Shown here: positions 1 to 5,354 of the stretch, piece after piece
Layout of the letters: every line of letters begins with the position of its first letter
How positions within the stretch are numbered: position 1 is the first letter of the stretch
Source: Deltaproteobacteria bacterium
GTDB taxonomy: Bacteria; Desulfobacterota; Desulfobacteria; Desulfobacterales; ETH-SRB1
Assembly: GCA_019309665.1 (NCBI GenBank)
Contig: JAFDFV010000177.1
Location: forward strand, 1-6,432
Reading direction: 5' to 3'
Length of the DNA: 6,432 bases
Notes under the pieces: generated by a model
Told to the model about the DNA's origin: nothing
Database searches by the model: none
Seen by the model: the letters and a program-made list of their open reading frames with translations, nothing else
Made by a program: the position numbers and the translations under genes

Positions 1-896
1 GGTGACTCAGGAAGTTCGTAAGGATCATCTACTCCAGTAAATCCCTTTATAAGTCCTGCCCTGGCTTTTGCATACATCCCTTTTCTATCTCTTTTTTCGC
101 ATACATCAATTGGAGTGGACACATGAACTTCTATAAAACCTCCGTAAGCTTCTATGATTGATCTTATTTGTGATCTTGTAACCAAATATGGTGCTATGGG
201 TGCACATATAGCAACACCACGGTTTTTAGTGATTTCACTTGCAACAAAGCCGATACGTCGAACATTTATGTCACGGTGTTCCTTAGAAAAGCTCAATTCG
301 CTGGATAAATTACGGCGGACGATGTCGCCATCAAGAAGGGAAACAGGTCTTTCTCCTATTTCCAGAAAACGAGCGTAAAGAATTTTTGCAATTGTAGATT
401 TTCCCGCACCTGAAAGACCTGTCAAAAAGATTGTAAATCCTTGTTTATGAGGAGGAGGATAAGCTTTTTGAAGTTCTTTAACTACCTCTGGGAATGTAGC
501 CCATTCAGGTATCCGCCTTCCTGAACGAATTCTTTCCCGAATATCTGAACCACTTAGAGATATTGTCTGAGTATTAGCAGGAACTTCGTTTTGAAAACGA
601 AATTCATCTTCAAAAGGCAGATAAACCATCTCCTCAAAATGGATAACGCTTATATTAATTTCACTACTATATTTTTCTGACAGGTCCCTGGTAATATTGC
701 TGTCATAAAAGTGTCCCCCCTTGCTATTCAGGCCTGGGCTCCCATGCTCATATCCTATAATAAAATGGGTACATCCATAATTTTTTGATATAATTGCGTC
801 TAAGAGTGCATCTCTTGGCCCGGCCATTCGCATGGCAAGGGGTAGTAAATTTAATAAGTAAGAATCCGGCGGATAGTGATTGGTCACTAAAATCAT
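1..896 (-). CDS. cysC: Downstream reading frame of the broken sat gene: C-terminal ATP sulfurylase part plus APS kinase domain (partial)
   Basis: This frame is open from ATG 896, which lies at the frameshift junction, to the left edge (298 codons visible). It first carries the remaining ATP sulfurylase part (LLPLAMRMAGPRDALL, GCTHFIIGYEHGSPG, SLSGSDIRERIRSGRRIPEW). After the linker PPPHKQGFTIFLTG comes a full-looking APS kinase domain: Walker A GLSGAGKST (bases 393-419), LLDGDIVRRNLS, FSKEHRDINVRRIGFVASE, CAPIAPY, the conserved YGGFIEVHVSTP and CEKRDRKGMYAKARAG, and the lid region IKGFTGVDDPYELPESP. No key APS kinase residue is visibly lost. APS kinase uses ATP to convert APS to PAPS. If translation restarts at 896, for example by coupling with the upstream frame that ends only at 748, a working APS kinase could still be made. 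No good ribosome site is seen before 896, so expression is unproven. This entry overlaps the pseudogene entry and describes its second half. Confidence 0.6.
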   Translation of the reverse strand, partial: MILVTNHYPPDSYLLNLLPLAMRMAGPRDALLDAIISKNYGCTHFIIGYEHGSPGLNSKGGHFYDSNITRDLSEKYSSEINISVIHFEEMVYLPFEDEFRFQNEVPANTQTISLSGSDIRERIRSGRRIPEWATFPEVVKELQKAYPPPHKQGFTIFLTGLSGAGKSTIAKILYARFLEIGERPVSLLDGDIVRRNLSSELSFSKEHRDINVRRIGFVASEITKNRGVAICAPIAPYLVTRSQIRSIIEAYGGFIEVHVSTPIDVCEKRDRKGMYAKARAGLIKGFTGVDDPYELPES

Positions 897-1596
897 CAGG
901 TTTTGCTATACCTGTAATAGGAAGAATGAGTAAATTGGCGCCGGCTTGTTGCATTGCTTTAATAGTCATTTCAAACTGCGGCCTGTGAATAGGATTTCTG
1001 GTCTGAAATCCAACAATTCTCCTCCAGCCAAGTTTTTTATATATAGCTGTAACTTCTTCCGGAGCCATACGCAACTGTTTAAAATCAAAGTGTATCGGCA
1101 GGTTTAATACTTCCAGTTTACCGCCTATGTAATAATCGCCGGATTTATTTAAAAGGTAATTTACTCCGGGGTGTGTTTGATCCAGAGTACCATAAATTTT
1201 TAAGCATTCTTTTTCGCGTTCTATTTCCCAGAAATCTTCAATATGCATAATTGCAAGAAGAAAACCCTCAGGATCTCTAAGAGTTACAGACTGGCCTGCC
1301 TCAATTGTGCTCGCCTTTGTGTTGGTAATATCAAGACAAACAGGTATAGGCCAAAGCATATCGTTTTGAAGGCGCATTCGGTCTAATACAGATTCATAGT
1401 CAGAGCGTACCATAAAACCTTTTAGAGGCGAAAAAACACCGGTTGCAAGGAGTTCAAGATCGCAGAGCTGCCTCTCATTAAGTGTAATATCCGGAAGTTT
1501 AAGTGAAATATCCTTAAGCAGCTTACAGCGTTCTGAATCAGCAAGAAGATTTACAAGAGTCCCGCCATGAGGTTCCGAGTATTCTATATTATTCAT
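1..1596 (-). pseudogene. sat: Bifunctional ATP sulfurylase / APS kinase, frameshifted (3' end outside window)
   Basis: The intact enzyme makes APS from sulfate and ATP, then phosphorylates it to PAPS in the cytoplasm. Reading from ATG 1596, the N-terminal and first catalytic parts of ATP sulfurylase are clear: LLATGVFSPLKGFM (residues 49-62), YLLNKSGDYYIGGKLEVL (147-164), QTRNPIHRPQ (198-207) and NLLILPITGIAKPDD (221-235). The frame then leaves the family pattern and stops at 748. In another frame the family sequence resumes at HYPPDSYLLNLLPLAMRMAG (from about 878) and runs to base 1, including the complete visible APS kinase domain. From memory of the family, about 11 residues (around DHFTRVRCYRK) are missing at the junction, implying a deletion of about 32 bp. 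ATG 1596 is chosen over the upstream TTG 1680 because it has AGAGGA before it and because family similarity starts there. A sequencing or assembly error remains possible. Family assignment is very secure; the functional state is uncertain. Confidence 0.88.
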
Positions 1597-1605
1597 AATG
1601 ATAAA

Positions 1606-1611
1606 TCCTCT
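1606..1611 (-). promoter_or_regulatory. Ribosome binding site deciding the sat start at 1596
   Basis: The minus strand reads AGAGGA followed by TTTATCATT and ATG 1596. The GAGG core lies 10 bases from the start codon, slightly long but acceptable. It supports the 1596 start over the longer TTG-initiated frame at 1680, whose extra 28 residues do not look like ATP sulfurylase. Confidence 0.55.
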
Positions 1612-1612
1612 A

Positions 1613-1642
1613 TAACTACTTCCTAACCAGCCTGAGTAGTTA
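1613..1642 (-). promoter_or_regulatory. Inverted repeat in the sat leader
   Basis: TAACTAC (1613-1619) and GTAGTTA (1636-1642) are perfect 7-base inverted repeats with a 16-base spacer. They lie just downstream of the candidate -10 box and just upstream of the ribosome binding site. This could be a leader hairpin or an operator half-site pair. No regulator is identified, and 7-base arms can arise by chance in AT-rich DNA. Confidence 0.3.
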
Positions 1643-1644
1643 CG

Positions 1645-1674
1645 AAAATATCTCTTAATTTTCCCTAATGTCAA
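1645..1674 (-). promoter_or_regulatory. Candidate sigma70-type promoter for sat
   Basis: The minus strand has a perfect -35 box TTGACA (1674-1669), an 18-base spacer and a weak -10 box TATTTT (1650-1645, 4 of 6 consensus bases). The implied 5' leader would be about 40 bases. It lies between palindromic element E1 and the gene. The -10 is poor, so this is tentative. Confidence 0.35.
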
Positions 1675-1686
1675 ATACAATATTTC

Positions 1687-1829
1687 AACCTAAATTGAGC
1701 GATTTTTTACTCGACCTGCACCAATCTCTTGCGCATCAAGGACTTGCGAAAAGTCTCAACATATCCATTGGTATGCCTACGCTTTTCGCAAACCTTGCTG
1801 CCTTCGCAAAAAATCGCTTAACTTAGGTT
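1687..1829. repeat. Palindromic element E1 (143 bp, nested inverted repeats)
   Basis: The outer arms at 1687-1708 and 1808-1829 are 22-base inverted repeats with two mismatches, both of the form AACCTAA-TT-AGCGA-TTTTTT. A nested second pair, 1737-1753 and 1782-1797, shares the core TTGCGAAAAG / CTTTTCGCAA. The remaining interior has no coding sense on either strand. The terminal motif TAAATTGAGCGA (1691-1702) recurs exactly at 5750-5761 in element E3. E1 lies between the sat promoter region and the RAYT fragment, and its right arm supplies the stop codon of that fragment. It is best described as a REP/MITE-like dispersed palindrome. Mobility is inferred, not shown. Confidence 0.7.
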
Positions 1830-1997
1830 AAAAAATAAAAAAAGCGAAATCAAAATAATGCTTCGCTTAAAGAATTGCCATCTTTTTTTATCTTTTTCAA
1901 ATTTCAGTAAAAATTCTCTCTTATGGCACCGGTGAGTAATATGCCAAACATAACCAGGAAGATGATGTTTATTCACTTGAGAACCCCTTTTTGCCAT
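1818..1997 (-). pseudogene. N-terminal fragment of a RAYT / Y1-type (IS200-like) transposase
   Basis: A 59-codon frame begins at ATG 1997 and ends at TAA 1818 inside E1. Its start, MAKRGSQVNKHHLPGYVWHI and then THRCHKREFLLKFEKDKKRW (residues 21-40), matches from memory the N-terminus of REP-associated tyrosine transposases (Transposase_17/Y1_Tnp group). Intact members typically have GYVWHITHRCHKREFLLKF followed by a longer domain with the HUH metal-binding motif and the catalytic tyrosine. Here similarity ends at about residue 40-42 and the frame runs into low-complexity sequence and E1, so both catalytic motifs are absent and the fragment must be inactive as a transposase. No good ribosome site is visible upstream. 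Its contact with E1 suggests the palindrome and the transposase belonged to one REP/RAYT-like system, which is an inference. Confidence 0.72.
1831..1868 (-). terminator. Possible intrinsic terminator within the RAYT remnant
   Basis: On the minus strand AAGCGAA (1868-1862), a 13-base loop and TTCGCTT (1848-1842) form a 7-bp stem followed by TTTTTATTTTT (1841-1831). It would end transcripts coming from the Uma2 gene. The stem is short and AT-rich, and it overlaps the end of the transposase fragment, so it may be incidental. Confidence 0.45.
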
Positions 1998-2011
1998 AAA
2001 AAAGGTGGTTC
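1981..2011 (-). other. Hairpin just downstream of the Uma2 gene
   Basis: GAACC-CCTTTTT and AAAAAAGG-TGGTTC form an imperfect stem around the loop GCCAT, starting 8 bases beyond the Uma2 stop codon and containing the start codon of the RAYT fragment. There is no T-run after it on the minus strand, so it is not a typical intrinsic terminator. It may be an mRNA 3'-end structure or a remnant of a transposase-flanking palindrome. Confidence 0.4.
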
Positions 2012-2018
2012 TAAACGC

Positions 2019-2594
2019 CTAAAAAACCAGACTCAAATCTACACTCAATCCTTTTAAGAGTTCAACTTCTATTTTATCTTCTTCAGAATAGATTTCCGGT
2101 TTTCCGTATAAACCGTTTTCCGTTATTTTGTATATCGTTACAATCTTATATATCGGATGCACAATCCAATATTCCTTGACACCATTTTTTTCATACAGTT
2201 TCATCTTTTTAATATTATCCATGGAGGCGCTTGAGGGTGAAACGATTTCAATAATCAAATCAGGCGACCCTTTGCACCCTTTTTCATCTAATCTTGAGGA
2301 ATCGCAAATCACAACTATGTCAGGCTGAACTACATTTTTACTATCTTCATATTCTTCATCTGTTGCCGGTAATATCACATCAAGAGGAGCAGAAAAGACT
2401 TCGCAAGGCTTATCAGACAAAAAAATTCCGATCTGCAACAATAATTGTCTTGATATTCTTTGATGGTTCACAGAAGGGGCGGGGGCCATGTTATATGCCA
2501 TTCCGTTTATCAATTCCCATCTTTCGTTGTCATTCCATGTTAAATAATCTTTATAGGTGAATATCCTATCCGGTTCATTTTGTAATAAAGGCAT
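2019..2594 (-). CDS. Uma2 family (DUF820) protein, PD-(D/E)XK nuclease fold
   Basis: The product is 191 residues, a normal length for the Uma2/DUF820 family, which is predicted to have a restriction-endonuclease-like fold. Its cellular role is not established. Family features in order are YKDYLTWNDNERWELINGM (residues 14-32, with conserved E27), VNHQRISRQLL (42-52), FSAPLDVIL (67-75), QPDIVVICD (90-98, with candidate metal-binding D92), SPDLIIEIVSPSS (110-122, with E116) followed by K129-K132, and the YEKNGVKEYWIVHP signature (134-147). All expected acidic residues and the lysine region are present, so the gene looks intact. There is no signal peptide or membrane segment. The start at 2594 is supported by AGGAG 8 bases upstream. 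It stands alone, 172 bp beyond galE, with no restriction-modification or antitoxin partner visible. Uma2 genes are often solitary and multi-copy in such genomes. Confidence 0.9.
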   Translation of the reverse strand: MPLLQNEPDRIFTYKDYLTWNDNERWELINGMAYNMAPAPSVNHQRISRQLLLQIGIFLSDKPCEVFSAPLDVILPATDEEYEDSKNVVQPDIVVICDSSRLDEKGCKGSPDLIIEIVSPSSASMDNIKKMKLYEKNGVKEYWIVHPIYKIVTIYKITENGLYGKPEIYSEEDKIEVELLKGLSVDLSLVF

Positions 2595-2766
2595 GATTTT
2601 TTCTCCTGTCCAATTTTATCAGCAATTCTAATTACTTGAATTTTCGAGTTTTAGTTGTTGACAAACAGGAAGAGCAGATCACGTCAACGCGGAGAAATTA
2701 TAAGGCTGCCTGTTGAACAACTACCGATCACAATACTTCGTCTCGGTTCAAAAAAAATGTCTATAA
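2595..2766. other. Intergenic region between Uma2 and galE
   Basis: No coding frame of convincing quality, no clear intrinsic terminator and no good promoter was found. TAGTTGTT (2652-2659) and AACAACTA (2716-2723) are 8-base inverted repeats far apart, and GTTGAC / GTCAAC (2657-2662, 2683-2688) is a short inverted pair; neither is persuasive. The absence of a terminator after galE leaves read-through into Uma2 possible. Confidence 0.5.
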
Positions 2767-3750
2767 TTACCAACCTTCAGGATGGCTTTTGTGCCACTTC
2801 CAGGCTGTTTCAATTATTGTGGAAAGATCGGCAAATTGAGGTTTCCAGCCAAGCTCCCTGATAATCTTTTTGCTGGAACCAATCAGCACGGCAGGATCAC
2901 CCGGACGTCTCTTTGTAACTTTTGAAGTAATTGCTCTGCCCGTTACATTTCGTGCAACCTCAATTACTTCTTTTACTGAAAAACCATCACCATTCCCTAA
3001 ATTATATTCTCCTTCCTGCATGCCATTCATAAGCCTCTCCAGGGCAAGAAGGTGGGCCTGAGCCAGGTCGGCAATATGAACATAATCTCGAATACAAGTG
3101 CCATCTTTTGTTGGATAGTCATCTCCGAAAATATCTATCCTCTCTCTCTTCCCAAGGGCTGTCTGAAGCACCAGAGGAATAAGGTGTGTTTCGGGCCTGT
3201 GATCCTCTCCAACTTCACCGTCCGGGTCTGCTCCGGCTGCATTAAAATAACGCAAAGAAACATATTTTAAACCATAGGCATTGCTGAAATCCTTCAGGAT
3301 CTGTTCCACCATGAGTTTGCTTCTGCCATAAGGGGTTATCGGGTTTTGTGGGTGTTGTTCCGTAATGGGAATCTCTATTGGTTCCCCGTAGGTAGCACAT
3401 GAGGAAGAAAAGATGAAGTATTTAACATTATTCTCAAGCATAACCTCAAGCAAATTGAGAGTATTTGCCACATTATTCCGGTAATACTTATCAGGTTCTG
3501 TTACTGATTCTCCAACATAACAAAATGCAGCAAAATGCATGACAGCCTCAACGCGATACTCTGTAAATATGCTTTTCAGCAGTTTTGAATCTGCCATGGA
3601 ACCTTTGATAAAAGGCCCCCACCCTACTGCCTGCCGATGACCGTATACAAGATTGTCGAGTACTATGGGATTATAACCCTTTTTTGCCAGATATTTACAC
3701 ATATAAGAGCCGATATAACCAGCTCCTCCAACAACCAGGATATTTTTCAT
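2767..3750 (-). CDS. galE: UDP-glucose 4-epimerase
   Basis: GalE interconverts UDP-glucose and UDP-galactose in the cytoplasm with tightly bound NAD, supplying galactose units for surface glycans or serving the Leloir pathway. The 327-residue product is a normal length. Visible landmarks are the Rossmann motif GGAGYIGS (residues 8-15), VLDNLVYGHRQAV (30-42), HFAAFCYVGESV (72-83), the SSSCATYGEP loop (115-124), catalytic Y141 and K145 in TPYGRSK, RYFNAAGADPDGEVGEDH (167-184), and IRDYVHIADLAQAH (220-233). The end is RRPGDPAVLIGSS and then WKWHKSHPEGW. At the position that is Tyr299 in the E. coli enzyme (PAYW), this protein has Val (PAVL). A small residue there is associated with acceptance of N-acetylated substrates in other GalE proteins, so UDP-GlcNAc/GalNAc activity is possible but only inferred. 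Start 3750 has GAGAGGG 8 bases upstream. A candidate promoter at 3778-3806 makes it a likely single-gene transcript. Confidence 0.97.
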   Translation of the reverse strand: MKNILVVGGAGYIGSYMCKYLAKKGYNPIVLDNLVYGHRQAVGWGPFIKGSMADSKLLKSIFTEYRVEAVMHFAAFCYVGESVTEPDKYYRNNVANTLNLLEVMLENNVKYFIFSSSCATYGEPIEIPITEQHPQNPITPYGRSKLMVEQILKDFSNAYGLKYVSLRYFNAAGADPDGEVGEDHRPETHLIPLVLQTALGKRERIDIFGDDYPTKDGTCIRDYVHIADLAQAHLLALERLMNGMQEGEYNLGNGDGFSVKEVIEVARNVTGRAITSKVTKRRPGDPAVLIGSSKKIIRELGWKPQFADLSTIIETAWKWHKSHPEGW

Positions 3751-3777
3751 GAATATTACCCTCTCAGAATTCGTATC

Positions 3778-3806
3778 ATTTTAGATTTTTGAAAAGACTT
3801 TTACAA
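3778..3806 (-). promoter_or_regulatory. Candidate promoter for galE
   Basis: On the minus strand TTGTAA (3806-3801, 4 of 6), a 17-base spacer and TAAAAT (3783-3778, 5 of 6) precede galE, giving a leader of about 20 bases with the ribosome site GAGAGGG at 3765-3759. The -35 box overlaps the T-tract of the upstream terminator. Confidence 0.42.
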
Positions 3807-3836
3807 AAAAAGCAGGGCATTTGTCCTGCTTTTTTT
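3805..3836 (-). terminator. Intrinsic terminator downstream of the secreted-protein genes
   Basis: AGCAGG (3811-3816) and CCTGCT (3825-3830) form a perfect GC-rich stem around an 8-base loop. It is flanked by A6 (3805-3810) and T6 (3831-3836), which extend the stem and give a T-run in either direction. On the minus strand it ends transcription from the gene stopping at 3965 before galE begins. The symmetry means it could work in both directions. Confidence 0.85.
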
Positions 3837-3844
3837 AATGATCC

Positions 3845-3920
3845 CAAGTTAAGCTAAAGGCGTGGATGCTCCAGATCCAAGGCGTCAAGGGTTCGCAGTA
3901 GATGGGATATCATCTGTTTC
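3845..3920. repeat. Palindromic element E2, shortened relative of E3
   Basis: It begins with AAGTTAAGC (3846-3854), the E1-type terminal motif, and shares GATCCAAGGCGTCAAGGGT (3874-3892) exactly with E3 at 5779-5797. The right side CGCAGTAGATGGGATATCAT resembles the right arm of E3 (from 5833). Compared with E3 about 35 bases of the centre are missing. CAAGGGTTCGCAGTAG (3886-3901) also occurs as the reverse complement in E3 (5813-5828). Like E3, it lies downstream of a gene for an Ig-type secreted protein. Confidence 0.75.
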
Positions 3921-3948
3921 CTTCAGCCTTCAGCCTTTAACCTTCAAC
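3921..3948. repeat. Degenerate heptamer tandem repeat (four units)
   Basis: Four consecutive 7-base units read CTTCAGC, CTTCAGC, CTTTAAC, CTTCAAC, fitting the pattern CTTYARC with few changes. The repeat sits between E2 and the stop codon of the 443-residue gene. It is too short and degenerate to suggest a function, but the period is clear. Confidence 0.6.
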
Positions 3949-3964
3949 CTAAACACCTAATTAA

Positions 3965-5296
3965 TTATCTTTCAACTATAATAACAGTATACATATTGGA
4001 ATTAATATCACCTTCATTTCCGCCCAATTTTACTGTTTTGCCTGCGCGATAAAACCTGGCATATATGCTCATTACTTCATTTCCAATGGTTAAATTACCT
4101 TCAGTCTTGTTTTTAAACGGCAGCCAGGATGGCTTAGTCTCTATTCTGTCATCATAGGCGAGACAAACTTTAACATTTTTATTAACAACAAAACTGATAA
4201 ATGGTTTTATTGTACTGGTTCTGTCATTAATAGATGTTCTGATATAAGTGGCATTTTTTAAGATATTTGGTAAATTGCTGTAAGTGGCATCACTGTCCAC
4301 ATAAGCTTTTGAACCATTATCAAGACCATCAACAAGCACATAACTAGTACCAGAGGCTGCGGTCAAGTCTGAAATTACAGGAGTTGCTTGAGGAGGTGTA
4401 TAGGTTACTTTCAGTGTTGAGCCGTTTTCATTACCTGCGGCATCTTTTGCCCATATAGTTATTATATTGTTTCCTTCAACAAGTTCAATGTTTGATATTG
4501 ACCAGGTTTCCGTACCGATAGCTGTCCCGCTTCCGCTGCCGGAGCTGAACCATGCTACACTGGTGACACCAACATTATCCGATGCAGTGCCTGATATATC
4601 AAGAGTAGATAGATTGGTCTCATAAGTTGCCCCACTTGTTGGATGCGTTACCGTGATCGCAGGAGCAATTGTATCAGAAATATTTTCGTTAAAAGTAAAG
4701 TCATCTATTATCCAGAACTTATTATTTCCGGAAGACACGAATTCAAGCTTATTAATGCCGGCCATGTCAGCCTGGAGCCAATCATATTGGTTAGTAGAAA
4801 GATCCATAGAAACCGTTCCAACTAAAACTTCATCTCTGTATCCATTTACAGTAATTGAGGTTGCAGTAAATTCACAGCATTGATTTTCCTGCGCCCATCC
4901 GGAAAAGTATGCACCATTAAAAACAAAGTAGTTTCCTGAAATAGAAGTTACAACAAGATTTTCCTTACCCCTGTCATTAAAGGCCGCATATTCTCCTGAA
5001 GGGGAACCATAGGTATTTTTGTAATGGTAAGATGAGTAAGCACTATCAGAAACCACACCGAATTCATTTGTACCCCAGTTGAACCCGCAGTATTCCGAAG
5101 GTACAGCTTCAAAGTCACTGGTGGTAATATCATCAAAGTAAATAACATCCGCAACTGCAAGACCGGTCATTACTGGGGAAAGCAGGATAAAAAATGAAAG
5201 AAATAGCAGCGGTCTCGAAATCTTCCTTGCAAATCGTAGCTTGCTGAAATTATAAATAACGGAATTACGAAAAACAGCTTCTAGTAAATTTTTCAT
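3965..5296 (-). CDS. Secreted multidomain protein: PEP-CTERM-type N-terminal domain, Ig-like domain, uncharacterised C-terminal domain
   Basis: The product is 443 residues. A long, basic N-terminal region is followed by a hydrophobic core LLFLSFFILLSPVMTGLAVA (30-49) with a likely cleavage after AVA49, so it is exported. Residues 51-203 (from VIYFDDITTSDFEAVPS through FNGAYFSGWA to FWIIDDFTFNE) resemble a beta-sandwich domain that I recall from PEP-CTERM proteins, perhaps carbohydrate-binding; cysteines 70, 140 and 141 may form disulfides. Residues 208-299 form a bacterial Ig-like domain (TIAPAITVTHPTSGATY, DISGTASDNVGV, WAKDAAGNENGSTLKVTY). Residues 306-442 are a domain with AYVDSDATYSNLPNIL, FISFVVNKNVKVCLAYDDR, MSIYARFYRAGKTVKLGGNE and MYTVIIVE, which I have seen at the ends of secreted bacterial proteins but cannot name. 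There is no PEP-CTERM tail, LPXTG or other anchor. The start has AGGAG 7 bases upstream. The FN3 gene is 58 bp upstream, so co-transcription is likely. The C-terminal 187 residues before the final Arg are duplicated at 5869-6432. Confidence 0.88.
   Translation of the reverse strand: MKNLLEAVFRNSVIYNFSKLRFARKISRPLLFLSFFILLSPVMTGLAVADVIYFDDITTSDFEAVPSEYCGFNWGTNEFGVVSDSAYSSYHYKNTYGSPSGEYAAFNDRGKENLVVTSISGNYFVFNGAYFSGWAQENQCCEFTATSITVNGYRDEVLVGTVSMDLSTNQYDWLQADMAGINKLEFVSSGNNKFWIIDDFTFNENISDTIAPAITVTHPTSGATYETNLSTLDISGTASDNVGVTSVAWFSSGSGSGTAIGTETWSISNIELVEGNNIITIWAKDAAGNENGSTLKVTYTPPQATPVISDLTAASGTSYVLVDGLDNGSKAYVDSDATYSNLPNILKNATYIRTSINDRTSTIKPFISFVVNKNVKVCLAYDDRIETKPSWLPFKNKTEGNLTIGNEVMSIYARFYRAGKTVKLGGNEGDINSNMYTVIIVER
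3968..4531 (-). repeat. Duplicated segment, copy 1 (partner 5869-6432)
   Basis: By hand alignment this segment matches 5869-6432 at a constant offset of 1901 bases, without indels and with about 32 mismatches in 564 positions (about 94% identity). Homology continues only a few bases past the stop codon on the 3' side. The 5' limit is unknown because the partner runs off the window. Confidence 0.9.
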
Positions 5297-5354
5297 TTTA
5301 TTGCTCCTAATTCAATTAAACATGCAACGCAATTAAATCATAGAACCCATGATG

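Noticed and set aside
154..378. Plus-strand open frame of 74 codons
   Set aside because: It lies antisense within the clear APS kinase coding sequence and shows no family features.
1596..1680. TTG start at 1680 giving a 28-residue extension of ATP sulfurylase
   Set aside because: The extension has no family similarity and overlaps the candidate promoter, and ATG 1596 has a ribosome site.
2595..2640. Possible Uma2 promoter with TAAAAT as -10
   Set aside because: The matching -35 region (TTCAAG at 16 bases) fits poorly, and the start site would fall almost on the ribosome site.
2655..2861. Plus-strand frame of 68 codons starting in the Uma2-galE gap
   Set aside because: Most of it is antisense to the galE 3' end, with no recognisable motif and no ribosome site.
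3921..3948. Heptamer repeats as a CRISPR or iteron array
   Set aside because: The units are 7 bases, contiguous and degenerate, with no spacers and no nearby Cas or replication gene.
4948..5160. Minus-strand 70-codon frame inside the 443-residue gene
   Set aside because: It is an alternative frame within a well-supported secreted protein and has no domain features.
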